From Toxorhynchites rutilus septentrionalis (lineage: Eukaryota > Arthropoda > Insecta > Diptera > Culicidae): a stretch of DNA of 64,000 bases. The stretch spans positions 99,231,333 through 99,295,332 of the forward strand of contig NC_073745.1 of the NCBI RefSeq assembly GCF_029784135.1. The letters run 5' to 3'. Shown here in pieces: positions 28,628 through 41,107 of this stretch. The notes beneath the pieces were generated by a model. It made no database searches. It worked only from the letters and a program-made list of their open reading frames with translations, and was not told the DNA's origin. Each line of letters starts with the position of its first letter. Position 1 is the first letter of the stretch. The position numbers were made by a program, and so were the translations under genes.

Positions 28628-30702
28628 CAGGAAGTGGTTTATATCTATGATATAACCGCAATGGTGACGTAGGACTATCGTTGATTTTAGTGATCATTTG
28701 TTTGAAGTTGAATCTGAATTCATTCTGAATGAATGAATAAATGAATATTTGGGGGACTTCGAAAACGAGAGCGTTACGTTGGAGGTACAAGGTTTTATGC
28801 ATCCAATATTGGATACGAAAATGTCCTACTGATGGGGAAGAATAATCTTCAGAAGCTTTCCTGCTAATTGCACTTGATTGAAAAATCACAGAACTAAAGG
28901 TATTTGGTCGCATTATTATATGGATAAAAAACATTAAAATAAATTCGTTCGCTTGCATGTAATTTTCAATTCCAAGGGGAACTGGCTGATTATTTTGCAG
29001 CAACGACATCTTTTCGGATTCTCCTCGATTCTTCTCGAAATCCACCAGTGGCTAATGCTAGCTCGATAACCACCTGTTGATTGCACTTGATTGAAAAATC
29101 ACACAATTATTTGTATTTGGTCGCAGTATTAAATGGATAGAAAACATTACAATAAACTATTTCGCTTGAATGTAATTTCCAAGTCCAAGGGGGACTGGCA
29201 GATTATTTTACAGCAACGATCACTTCTTTCCGGATTCTTCTCGATAACCAGCGAACGTAAGTTGCACGCGTGTATACGTGTGGCAGTTGCTTCGATACCT
29301 CACCCGGAACCAATTTTCGATGCTGGTACTCTCTCGGTCGTCTTCTCTTCTCCTTCTGATGGATCGGCTTTTCTGCCCTCCCTCACAGTTCCACACAAAC
29401 TGCATGTGTTTCAGGTCAGGTCAGGCCTGGTAATGAATCCCTCGATCCCTCGCCGTCCAGCTCGTCCAGCACGTTCAGCTCGTTCAGTAATGATGTTGTC
29501 TTGTCGATGTCCTCAGAAAAAATGAACGCGTTTCATGATGATGATGATGTTGGATTAAAGAGGCTTTAAACTTTTCAGTTCATTCGCCTTGAAACGCGTT
29601 TCACCACCAGAATATCGCTTAAGTATGCTTTTTGTGCGTGATTGAATCGAGAGAAGGTGTGGTTTACGATGGCAATTTGGAAGGCAAACTAGAGGGGAAT
29701 GAACTCTCTGAGTTTGAAACTTGCGACGACTGAGCAATAATCGATTGAAAATTATATAATTTTCGCGATGCGAAACATTTTCCGTTGCGCGCATACAATA
29801 TTGGATACGAAAATATCCTACTGATGGGGAAGAATAATGTTCAGAGGCTTTCCTGCTAATTAAACTTGATTGAAAAATTTCAATATCAAATGTATTTGGT
29901 CGCTGTGTTATATGGTTAGAAAACATTAAAATAAACTCTTTCGCATGAATGTATTTTTCAATTCCCAGGGGAACTGGCAGATTTTTTTTCAGCAACGATT
30001 AGTTCTTTCCTGATTTTCCTCGATACTCGAAGCCCACCAGTGGTTAATGCTAACTCGATAACCACCTGTTAATAGCACTTGATTGAAAAATATTTAGTCG
30101 TAGTGTTACATGGACAGAAAACATTAAAATAAACTCTTTCGCATGAATGTATTTTTTTCAGTAACGATTGGATCTATCCGGAATTTTCTCGATGCTGAAT
30201 GGCATCCAAACGAGTTCCGCGTGTGTATGTGTGTGTGGCGGCTGCTCCGATCTCTTCCCGGGGAACCGTTTGTGGAATCACTCTCCTCCTGATGGATTCT
30301 CTTCTGGCCTAAGGTGTACAAACAGGCTCTTGGTGACACCGTTCATCCGCGCTTTCATGATAAACGAAGAGCTTCACCACAATAACGACAACATGCTCCA
30401 ATCGCTGTTCAATTATAACTGAGTGGACTTCAGGGCGGCGCTCGCTTATATACCGATTGATGATTTCAATAGCCTGTTTTGAAAGCAATTTTAAGACTAT
30501 TGAAACATGTTTTTGGATCAAAAAGTAACAATTATATAACGCGTAGACATTTTATCTTTCGAATGAAGTGTTTATCATACCAGTTCGTTCAGTTGTTTAG
30601 GAGCTATTAACACTCAAAATCTCGGTCTCCGGCGTAACGGTTTCGTTTTCGAAACTTTGATTTTACACCCCGGTATAGAAATGAAAGACGTAGTCCTACG
30701 TC
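28628..30702 (+). mobile_element. Hairpin-family element A, complete copy
   Basis: 2075 bp from CAGGAAGTGG (with hairpin TTATATCTATGATATAA, then CCGC and TGACGTAGGACTATCG) to GAAAGACGTAGTCCTACGTC. Units 2 and 3 show the empty site GAAAGAAAAAAATATGAAAT, which defines both ends within an A-run. The interior repeats a ~190-bp module (CCTACTGATGGGGAAGAATA ... GGGGAACTGGCAGATTATTT) in whole or part about four times. The minus strand near 30450 carries a TATA-like promoter. No transposase is encoded. Confidence 0.8.
30395..30460 (-). promoter_or_regulatory. TATA-type promoter-like segment carried by element A
   Basis: On the minus strand GGTATATAAGCGAGCGCCGC is followed about 100 bp on by an ATG (MKARMNGVTKSLF). 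The same arrangement is in the copy at 55071-56529 (TATATAAGCGAGCGC near 56265). I infer a captured host promoter and 5' UTR and cannot name its source gene. Confidence 0.35.
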
Positions 30703-32635
30703 AAAATATGAAATCGTTCAGTAAGCAGTTGAAAGAAAACCACAATTTGTGAAACGGAACACATAAATAACACACAACTTATCAAACATGTACAAGAAAT
30801 GTTGGATGGTGTTCTAACACGGAATCAATTCGATGTTATCCTCGGGCGCAAGCAGAAACCACGTTGGACTCCGGGTGAAATTTCGACAGCCTTTGCTATT
30901 CGCTATCTTAGCAAGCGATGTTATATGTTTATTCGCGAAGATTTGCGCATTCCATTGCCAGAACTCACAACGCTCAATAACCATGCCAATCATTTAGATC
31001 TGCGTAGCGGTTTACTGTCCGATATCACCAGATATATGTACATTGTTGGCTTGGAAATGCAAGAGAAGCAGCTGGCATGCGTTATAACATACGATGAAAT
31101 GAGCGTGCGTCAACTCATCGAATACGATCAAAAAATGGATGAGATTGTTGGACCGTACAAATATGTACAAGTAATCATGGTAAGCGGATTGTTTGCAAGT
31201 TGGAAGCAAATTGTGTTCGTTGCTTTTGACCAACCAATGACAAGCCACATTCTTCAGAAAACAATCTGTGAGTTACACGCAATCCGTTACAACGTAGTTG
31301 CGATTAATTCGGACAATGGACCTGGAAACGTGATGCTGCGCAAAAATTTGGGAGTGACCTTAGATAAATCGTATTTTGAACATCCTGTCACAAAAGAGAA
31401 TATTTATGTGTTCGAAGATAGTCCACATAACTTAAAGTTGTTGCGAAATTGGTTCGTTGGAGAGGGAATTCTGTGGAAAAACTTCAAGATTAACTCTAGG
31501 TTAATTATGGCCATCATTGAGGACAGGTCCTATTGTGAACTAACTCCGCTTTTTGCTCTTAATTATGGACACATCAATCTGACATCTCTTGAAAAACAGA
31601 ACGTTGCAAAGGCCGCTCAACTTGTGTCTCACACAACATCAACTGCTCTGAAACAACGATTCATAAATACAGCCGAAGAAGAAGAAGAAGCCAGTATTGT
31701 AGCAGAATTTATAGAAATTTGTAATAGCTGGTTCGATATTTTCAATTCATACAATCCATTCGCACCAGTTGAAATGAAGAAGTCTTATTCTGCCACTGAT
31801 TACCAACTCCAAGCTTTGGATCAAATGATGCAAATGATGCGAGATTGTCGACCAATCAACAAAAGCAGGAAAGTATATATGACCCTAACAACATTTCAGC
31901 AGTCGATCATAATGAAACGATATGAAACGAAAATATGACATCAAATTTATTTTAACATTTAAGGTAAGCCTAAATTTCTTCGAATAAATATATAAAGCCT
32001 TCCTATAAATCTATATGCATTTTCAGTTGAACCAAGATTTACTTGAGAATCTGTTTTCTCAAATTCGTTCCAGAGGGGGCCTGAATGATAGGCCAGCTCC
32101 CCTGGACGTTATACGCCGAATACGCCTAATAATTCTCGGAAAAACTCCTGGAATCACACAAAACAACGTAAATACATACGACCAGAAAAATATATCTCAC
32201 GTAGAGGACAACTATATCACGACCATGTTGTTCCAAAAAGCTGATATACAGTTGCTGGAAAATTCAGATTTGGCTGATGCGGAAGATTTTTCAAATCAAC
32301 AATCTGATGAATGTAAGTATCCTGAAATGAGAGATGATAACTTCATGTAATCAACAATTCTTATTTCTGCAGTTTTAACATTCACTGTCAACGACGATAA
32401 CACTTGCATTGAACATCGGAATGTGAATTCGTCAATACCGACCTCGGTCATGCAAAACATTCAAGAAAAGGATGGTTTTGCATATCTTTTAGGCTGGGTC
32501 GCATTTAAGTTGAAAAAAACACACCCAGACCTTGGAGATAAAACGAGCAATCTGTCTAATCGTGATGTTACCCTTTTTTAGCTAATTTGTCCTATGGTGG
32601 CTTAACTGTACCATCTGCAGCTTTTCAAGTCATTG
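30703..32635 (+). pseudogene. P-element transposase catalytic and C-terminal region, unit 1
   Basis: The 379-codon frame from 30799 is the P/THAP9-type catalytic domain. It shows LTRNQFDVILGRK, WTPGEISTAFAIRYLS, CVITYDEMSVRQ (catalytic Asp, residue 99), VVAINSDNGPGNV (second Asp, residue 172) and FEDSPHNLKLLRNWF. One extra A in AAAATATGAC near 31930 shifts the frame; without it KYDIKFILTFK splices (intron 31964-32026) to LNQDLLENLFSQIRSRGGL, which holds the acidic third residue. A second intron (32313-32372) leads to EFLTFTVNDD..FAYLLGWVAFKLKK. A T-run shift near 32575 precedes LSYGGLTVPSAAFQVI, where a foreign element interrupts. P transposase excises by staggered cuts using GTP. The shared frameshifts mean no unit is functional as read. 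Confidence 0.88.
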
Positions 32636-32659
32636 TCAAGTCAAGTCATTTCAAGTCAT

Positions 32660-34667
32660 TGTTATCAAAAATAGGGTGACAAAAATTGTCGATGAAATGA
32701 AAAATCTAACTTTCTTACCTTTATTGATAGAGGTAAACATAGTTCTACAATATTGTAGCCCTGGTTATTTTAAGTAACTTTGTGGAACAATATTTCTTTC
32801 TATCTCTTCAAATAACCGATATAGCGCTTTTTCTCTAGGTTGAGTTAGGGTTACCATGAAAAAAAAAAAGGTTTTTTTGCTCTAACTTTTATATGTAAAA
32901 TTCTACATCAAAACTGTCTTCGAATGACTTTTAGAGCTTTCCAATCCACGCATTTTACGGTGCATAACTTGTATGTATCTTAATTCTACTCAAAGTTATT
33001 GATGTTTTTTCCCCGAAAGCACGACCTTTTCATTTGCTAGTCGCTCTTTTTGGGGCAAACATAAAAAAAATTATTGATGGCATTTTAAAGAGCACATTTG
33101 ATTCTACATAAGGTGTAACTTCCAAAAGAGTGTTATTTTTTGTATTTGAGTAAATTAAATTTGAAATTATGAGTTTTTGCATATAAATGAACAAGTTGCA
33201 ATTTTTAAATGCATATAGTAAGCGTAGATTTTAAAGCAGCGTCACTTTAGTTCAGTCTTATAGCCACTCAACATGGAGGTTCACATTTTTGTTTTTGTTT
33301 TCGGTGGACGAAGTATAGAAGACGTTATACAATTATTACGAGAAAAATGCCAAGATATATGTTTTTTGAGTGCCAGAAAGTGCCTGAAATGCCAAATGCT
33401 GAGCCGAAGGATGAAGCGTAACCGTGTTCGGGAATTACAGAAAAAATTTCTGCTGAAGAACTGGGCTTCGCAACAGCTTCGGATCCAGTATTATCTCTTA
33501 GTAATAGGCAAGCACCAAAGTATTCCGATCTTCTGATTCCGGAAAATGCTAAGCATTTGATTTTGTGGTTTTTTATTTGTATGATTTTTATTTATTACTA
33601 TGAATTTAATTTCCATTATAACAACTAAAACAGGTTAATATGTACATACGGAAGATTATAAAAATAAATTTGAATAAAACAATAGGAACAACAAAAGTTT
33701 GGTAAAATAATGTCATCAATCAACTCATCGCCAGTAAAATATGTCAATATATTACTAAAAAATAAGCCCCGAGTAGTTCTTCATACGGTTTCTATTCAGG
33801 AAGCATTTGATAATTTGTGGGTCCCCGCTTTTCTTTTTATACAATAAATATATTTCATTGTAGAAAAAGAAAATAGTCAGAAATTTTTCTCGTAATAATT
33901 GTATAACGTCTTTTATATTTCGTCCACCGAAAAAGGAAATCAACAATGTGTCTTCTTTGAACCTCCATGTTGAGTGGCTATAAGACTGAACTGAAGTGAT
34001 GCTGCTTTAAAGTCTACGCTTACTATATGCATTTAAAAATTGCAACTTGTTCATTTATATGCAAAAACTCATAATTTAAAATTTAATTTACTCAAATACA
34101 TAAAATAACACTCTTTTGAAAGTTTCACCTTATGTAGAGTCAAATATGCTCTTTAAAATGCTATCAATAATTTTTTATTATGTTTGCCCCAAAAAGAACG
34201 ACAAGCAAATGAAAAGGTCGTGTTTTCGGGGAAAAAACATCAATAACTTTGAGTAGAATTAAGATACATACAAGTTATGCACCGTAAAATGCGTGGATTG
34301 GAAAGCTCTAAAGATCATTCAAAGACAGTTTTGATGTAGAATTTTACATATAAAAGTTAGAGCAAAAAAACCTTTTTTCTCATGGTAACCCTAACTGAAC
34401 CTAGAGAAAAAGCGTTATATCGGTTATTTGAAGAGATAGAAAGAAATATTGTTCCACAAAGTTACTTAAAATAACCAGAGCTACAATATTGTCGAACTAT
34501 GTTTACCTCTATCTATAAAGATAAGAAAGTTAGATTTTTTATTTCATCGTAAATTTTGGTCACCCTATTTTTGATAACATAAAAATAAGCGCTCTATTAT
34601 ATGTAACAACTTTGTCGAAGATAGTTTTTGTCTCTAGACATCACTGTTGAGCTCTAGATGCTAATTT
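32660..34667. mobile_element. Inverted-repeat element, unit 1 (both ends truncated)
   Basis: Same ~800-bp arms as in units 2 and 3 (for example TTAGAGCTTTCCAATCCACG at 32931-32950 and its inverse CGTGGATTGGAAAGCTCTAA at 34293-34312). The left TIR is missing and the right TIR stops at GCTAATTT (34667). The frames at 33273-33536 and 33755-33946 are the two halves of the inverted repeat, not genes. Confidence 0.75.
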
Positions 34668-34857
34668 GAATAGATGAATAGAATTTAATTTAAAAATTGT
34701 TATGGAGTGCCGAAATCGATTGACGCAAAAATTTCATCAATCCTTCATGAAATGACTGAGCAATAAGCGTTTGAAACTGGACAATTTTCACGATGTACTC
34801 GATTTTCGATTTTCAATTTGTACCCCAATATGTTCCCGAAAGACGTAATCCTACGTC

Positions 34858-36825
34858 AAAAGCAAATATGATGTTGTCATTGGAGAAAGAAAAAAATATG
34901 AAATCGTTCAGTAAGCAGTTGAAAGAAAACCACAATTTGTGAAACGGAACACATAAATAACACACAACTTATCAAACATGTACAAGAAATGTTGGATGGT
35001 GTTCTAACACGGAATCAATTCGATGTTATCCTCGGGCGCAAGCAGAAACCACGTTGGACTCCGGGTGAAATTTCGACAGCCTTTGCTATTCGCTATCTTA
35101 GCAAGCGATGTTATATGTTTATTCGCGAAGATTTGCGCATTCCATTGCCAGAACTCACAACGCTCAATAACCATGCCAATCATTTAGATCTGCGTAGCGG
35201 TTTACTGTCCGATATCACCAGATATATGTACATTGTTGGCTTGGAAATGCAAGAGAAGCAGCTGGCATGCGTTATAACATACGATGAAATGAGCGTGCGT
35301 CAACTCATCGAATACGATCAAAAAATGGATGAGATTGTTGGACCGTACAAATATGTACAAGTAATCATGGTAAGCGGATTGTTTGCAAGTTGGAAGCAAA
35401 TTGTGTTCGTTGCTTTTGACCAACCAATGACAAGCCACATTCTTCAGAAAACAATCTGTGAGTTACACGCAATCCGTTACAACGTAGTTGCGATTAATTC
35501 GGACAATGGACCTGGAAACGTGATGCTGCGCAAAAATTTGGGAGTGACCTTAGATAAATCGTATTTTGAACATCCTGTCACAAAAGAGAATATTTATGTG
35601 TTCGAAGATAGTCCACATAACTTAAAGTTGTTGCGAAATTGGTTCGTTGGAGAGGGAATTCTGTGGAAAAACTTCAAGATTAACTCTAGGTTAATTATGG
35701 CCATCATTGAGGACAGGTCCTATTGTGAACTAACTCCGCTTTTTGCTCTTAATTATGGACACATCAATCTGACATCTCTTGAAAAACAGAACGTTGCAAA
35801 GGCCGCTCAACTTGTGTCTCACACAACATCAACTGCTCTGAAACAACGATTCATAAATACAGCCGAAGAAGAAGAAGAAGCCAGTATTGTAGCAGAATTT
35901 ATAGAAATTTGTAATAGCTGGTTCGATATTTTCAATTCATACAATCCATTCGCACCAGTTGAAATGAAGAAGTCTTATTCTGCCACTGATTACCAACTCC
36001 AAGCTTTGGATCAAATGATGCAAATGATGCGAGATTGTCGACCAATCAACAAAAGCAGGAAAGTATATATGACCCTAACAACATTTCAGCAGTCGATCAT
36101 AATGAAACGATATGAAACGAAAATATGACATCAAATTTATTTTAACATTTAAGGTAAGCCTAAATTTCTTCGAATAAATATATAAAGCCTTCCTATAAAT
36201 CTATATGCATTTTCAGTTGAACCAAGATTTACTTGAGAATCTGTTTTCTCAAATTCGTTCCAGAGGGGGCCTGAATGATAGGCCAGCTCCCCTGGACGTT
36301 ATACGCCGAATACGCCTAATAATTCTCGGAAAAACTCCTGGAATCACACAAAACAACGTAAATACATACGACCAGAAAAATATATCTCACGTAGAGGACA
36401 ACTATATCACGACCATGTTGTTCCAAAAAGCTGATATACAGTTGCTGGAAAATTCAGATTTGGCTGATGCGGAAGATTTTTCAAATCAACAATCTGATGA
36501 ATGTAAGTATCCTGAAATGAGAGATGATAACTTCATGTAATCAACAATTCTTATTTCTGCAGTTTTAACATTCACTGTCAACGACGATAACACTTGCATT
36601 GAACATCGGAATGTGAATTCGTCAATACCGACCTCGGTCATGCAAAACATTCAAGAAAAGGATGGTTTTGCATATCTTTTAGGCTGGGTCGCATTTAAGT
36701 TGAAAAAAACACACCCAGACCTTGGAGATAAAACGAGCAATCTGTCTAATCGTGATGTTACCCTTTTTTAGCTAATTTGTCCTATGGTGGCTTAACTGTA
36801 CCATCTGCAGCTTTTCAAGTCATTG
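34858..36825 (+). pseudogene. P-element transposase catalytic and C-terminal region, unit 2
   Basis: Same 379-codon frame (34989-36128) and same breaks as unit 1: the extra A before the first intron and the T-run shift before LSYGGLTVPS. Here the frame KEKNMKSFSKQL is uninterrupted, since element A is absent, and so provides the empty site. The 111-codon frame at 36205-36540 is the exon with LENLFSQIRSRGG. Confidence 0.88.
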
Positions 36826-38949
36826 CACTATGGTCCAGGAGGTGCATTTAAGTGGAAATTAGCATCTAGAGCTCGACAGTGATTCTCTAGACAAAAACTG
36901 TCTTCGACAAAGTTGTTACATATAATAGAGCGCTCATTTTTATGTTATCAAAAATAGGGTGACAAAAATTGTCGATGAAATGAAAAATCTAACTTTCTTA
37001 CCTTTATTGATAGAGGTAAACATAGTTCTACAATATTGTAGCCCTGGTTATTTTAAGTAACTTTGTGGAACAATATTTCTTTCTATCTCTTCAAATAACC
37101 GATATAGCGCTTTTTCTCTAGGTTGAGTTAGGGTTACCATGAAAAAAAAAAGGTTTTTTTGCTCTAACTTTTATATGTAAAATTCTACATCAAAACTGTC
37201 TTCGAATGACTTTTAGAGCTTTCCAATCCACGCATTTTACGGTGCATAACTTGTATGTATCTTAATTCTACTCAAAGTTATTGATGTTTTTTCCCCGAAA
37301 GCACGACCTTTTCATTTGCTAGTCGCTCTTTTTGGGGCAAACATAAAAAAAATTATTGATGGCATTTTAAAGAGCACATTTGATTCTACATAAGGTGTAA
37401 CTTCCAAAAGAGTGTTATTTTTTGTATTTGAGTAAATTAAATTTGAAATTATGAGTTTTTGCATATAAATGAACAAGTTGCAATTTTTAAATGCATATAG
37501 TAAGCGTAGATTTTAAAGCAGCGTCACTTTAGTTCAGTCTTATAGCCACTCAACATGGAGGTTCACATTTTTGTTTTTGTTTTCGGTGGACGAAGTATAG
37601 AAGACGTTATACAATTATTACGAGAAAAATGCCAAGATATATGTTTTTTGAGTGCCAGAAAGTGCCTGAAATGCCAAATGCTGAGCCGAAGGATGAAGCG
37701 TAACCGTGTTCGGGAATTACAGAAAAAATTTCTGCTGAAGAACTGGGCTTCGCAACAGCTTCGGATCCAGTATTATCTCTTAGTAATAGGCAAGCACCAA
37801 AGTATTCCGATCTTCTGATTCCGGAAAATGCTAAGCATTTGATTTTGTGGTTTTTTATTTGTATGATTTTTATTTATTACTATGAATTTAATTTCCATTA
37901 TAACAACTAAAACAGGTTAATATGTACATACGGAAGATTATAAAAATAAATTTGAATAAAACAATAGGAACAACAAAAGTTTGGTAAAATAATGTCATCA
38001 ATCAACTCATCGCCAGTAAAATATGTCAATATATTACTAAAAAATAAGCCCCGAGTAGTTCTTCATACGGTTTCTATTCAGGAAGCATTTGATAATTTGT
38101 GGGTCCCCGCTTTTCTTTTTATACAATAAATATATTTCATTGTAGAAAAAGAAAATAGTCAGAAATTTTTCTCGTAATAATTGTATAACGTCTTTTATAT
38201 TTCGTCCACCGAAAAAGGAAATCAACAATGTGTCTTCTTTGAACCTCCATGTTGAGTGGCTATAAGACTGAACTGAAGTGATGCTGCTTTAAAGTCTACG
38301 CTTACTATATGCATTTAAAAATTGCAACTTGTTCATTTATATGCAAAAACTCATAATTTAAAATTTAATTTACTCAAATACATAAAATAACACTCTTTTG
38401 AAAGTTTCACCTTATGTAGAGTCAAATATGCTCTTTAAAATGCTATCAATAATTTTTTATTATGTTTGCCCCAAAAAGAACGACAAGCAAATGAAAAGGT
38501 CGTGTTTTCGGGGAAAAAACATCAATAACTTTGAGTAGAATTAAGATACATACAAGTTATGCACCGTAAAATGCGTGGATTGGAAAGCTCTAAAGATCAT
38601 TCAAAGACAGTTTTGATGTAGAATTTTACATATAAAAGTTAGAGCAAAAAAACCTTTTTTCTCATGGTAACCCTAACTGAACCTAGAGAAAAAGCGTTAT
38701 ATCGGTTATTTGAAGAGATAGAAAGAAATATTGTTCCACAAAGTTACTTAAAATAACCAGAGCTACAATATTGTCGAACTATGTTTACCTCTATCTATAA
38801 AGATAAGAAAGTTAGATTTTTTATTTCATCGTAAATTTTGGTCACCCTATTTTTGATAACATAAAAATAAGCGCTCTATTATATGTAACAACTTTGTCGA
38901 AGATAGTTTTTGTCTCTAGACATCACTGTTGAGCTCTAGATGCTAATTT
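36826..38949. mobile_element. Transib-like inverted-repeat element, unit 2 (right end truncated)
   Basis: The left end CACTATGGTCCAGGAGGTGC follows CATTG. The left arm runs to about 37630 and the right arm starts at about 38163, ~805 bp each. The centre holds a worn frame (ISAEELGFATASDPVLSLSN) of unknown origin. The right TIR is cut after GCTAATTT, where the tandem junction begins. Confidence 0.75.
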
Positions 38950-39139
38950 GAATAGATGAATAGAATTTAATTTAAAAATTGTTATGGAGTGCCGAAATCG
39001 ATTGACGCAAAAATTTCATCAATCCTTCATGAAATGACTGAGCAATAAGCGTTTGAAACTGGACAATTTTCACGATGTACTCGATTTTCGATTTTCAATT
39101 TGTACCCCAATATGTTCCCGAAAGACGTAATCCTACGTC

Positions 39140-41107
39140 AAAAGCAAATATGATGTTGTCATTGGAGAAAGAAAAAAATATGAAATCGTTCAGTAAGCAG
39201 TTGAAAGAAAACCACAATTTGTGAAACGGAACACATAAATAACACACAACTTATCAAACATGTACAAGAAATGTTGGATGGTGTTCTAACACGGAATCAA
39301 TTCGATGTTATCCTCGGGCGCAAGCAGAAACCACGTTGGACTCCGGGTGAAATTTCGACAGCCTTTGCTATTCGCTATCTTAGCAAGCGATGTTATATGT
39401 TTATTCGCGAAGATTTGCGCATTCCATTGCCAGAACTCACAACGCTCAATAACCATGCCAATCATTTAGATCTGCGTAGCGGTTTACTGTCCGATATCAC
39501 CAGATATATGTACATTGTTGGCTTGGAAATGCAAGAGAAGCAGCTGGCATGCGTTATAACATACGATGAAATGAGCGTGCGTCAACTCATCGAATACGAT
39601 CAAAAAATGGATGAGATTGTTGGACCGTACAAATATGTACAAGTAATCATGGTAAGCGGATTGTTTGCAAGTTGGAAGCAAATTGTGTTCGTTGCTTTTG
39701 ACCAACCAATGACAAGCCACATTCTTCAGAAAACAATCTGTGAGTTACACGCAATCCGTTACAACGTAGTTGCGATTAATTCGGACAATGGACCTGGAAA
39801 CGTGATGCTGCGCAAAAATTTGGGAGTGACCTTAGATAAATCGTATTTTGAACATCCTGTCACAAAAGAGAATATTTATGTGTTCGAAGATAGTCCACAT
39901 AACTTAAAGTTGTTGCGAAATTGGTTCGTTGGAGAGGGAATTCTGTGGAAAAACTTCAAGATTAACTCTAGGTTAATTATGGCCATCATTGAGGACAGGT
40001 CCTATTGTGAACTAACTCCGCTTTTTGCTCTTAATTATGGACACATCAATCTGACATCTCTTGAAAAACAGAACGTTGCAAAGGCCGCTCAACTTGTGTC
40101 TCACACAACATCAACTGCTCTGAAACAACGATTCATAAATACAGCCGAAGAAGAAGAAGAAGCCAGTATTGTAGCAGAATTTATAGAAATTTGTAATAGC
40201 TGGTTCGATATTTTCAATTCATACAATCCATTCGCACCAGTTGAAATGAAGAAGTCTTATTCTGCCACTGATTACCAACTCCAAGCTTTGGATCAAATGA
40301 TGCAAATGATGTGAGATTGTCGACCAATCAACAAAAGCAGGAAAGTATATATGACCCTAACAACATTTCAGCAGTCGATCATAATGAAACGATATGAAAC
40401 GAAAATATGACATCAAATTTATTTTAACATTTAAGGTAAGCCTAAATTTCTTCGAATAAATATATAAAGCCTTCCTATAAATCTATATGCATTTTCAGTT
40501 GAACCAAGATTTACTTGAGAATCTGTTTTCTCAAATTCGTTCCAGAGGGGGCCTGAATGATAGGCCAGCTCCCCTGGACGTTATACGCCGAATACGCCTA
40601 ATAATTCTCGGAAAAACTCCTGGAATCACACAAAACAACGTAAATACATACGACCAGAAAAATATATCTCACGTAGAGGACAACTATATCACGACCATGT
40701 TGTTCCAAAAAGCTGATATACAGTTGCTGGAAAATTCAGATTTGGCTGATGCGGAAGATTTTTCAAATCAACAATCTGATGAATGTAAGTATCCTGAAAT
40801 GAGAGATGATAACTTCATGTAATCAACAATTCTTATTTCTGCAGTTTTAACATTCACTGTCAACGACGATAACACTTGCATTGAACATCGGAATGTGAAT
40901 TCGTCAATACCGACCTCGGTCATGCAAAACATTCAAGAAAAGGATGGTTTTGCATATCTTTTAGGCTGGGTCGCATTTAAGTTGAAAAAAACACACCCAG
41001 ACCTTGGAGATAAAACGAGCAATCTGTCTAATCGTGATGTTACCCTTTTTTAGCTAATTTGTCCTATGGTGGCTTAACTGTACCATCTGCAGCTTTTCAA
41101 GTCATTG
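39140..41107 (+). pseudogene. P-element transposase catalytic and C-terminal region, unit 3
   Basis: As in unit 2 but the frame from 39271 stops at codon 348 because CGA (after MQMM) is TGA at 40312-40314. It shares the older frameshifts with the other units. Confidence 0.88.

Larger units (their letters stand above)
28423..34691 (+). repeat. Tandem unit 1 of the P-element triplication
   Basis: Contains the tail of element B, the P catalytic region and the Transib-like inverted-repeat element without its ends. Relative to units 2 and 3 it has the 2.1-kb element A inserted at 28628 and has lost the left TIR (replaced by a TCAAGTCATT tandem at 32636-32660). ORF-to-ORF distance to unit 2 is 4190 bp. 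Confidence 0.85.
34692..38973 (+). repeat. Tandem unit 2 of the P-element triplication
   Basis: 4282 bp. Begins with the element-B tail (AAAAATTGTTATGGAGTGCC ... CCTACGTC, to 34857), then P sequence, then the inverted-repeat element truncated at 38949. It ends with the filler GAATAGATGAATAGAATTTA. Nearly base-identical to unit 3 and to the shared parts of unit 1. Confidence 0.9.

Noticed and set aside
28608..30521. Several 60-146 codon ORFs in element A on both strands
   Set aside because: Similar ORFs recur in the other copies only because the repeat does, and they match no protein family.
31012..31248. 78-codon minus ORF (also 35202 and 39484)
   Set aside because: It is antisense to the P catalytic domain and follows its codon pattern.
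33273..33946. Repeated ORFs starting MEVHIF and MLISFFGG (also at 37.6/38.0 and 41.8/42.3 kb)
   Set aside because: They are the inner ends of the two arms of one inverted repeat, read on opposite strands. Their threefold repetition comes from the tandem units, not selection.
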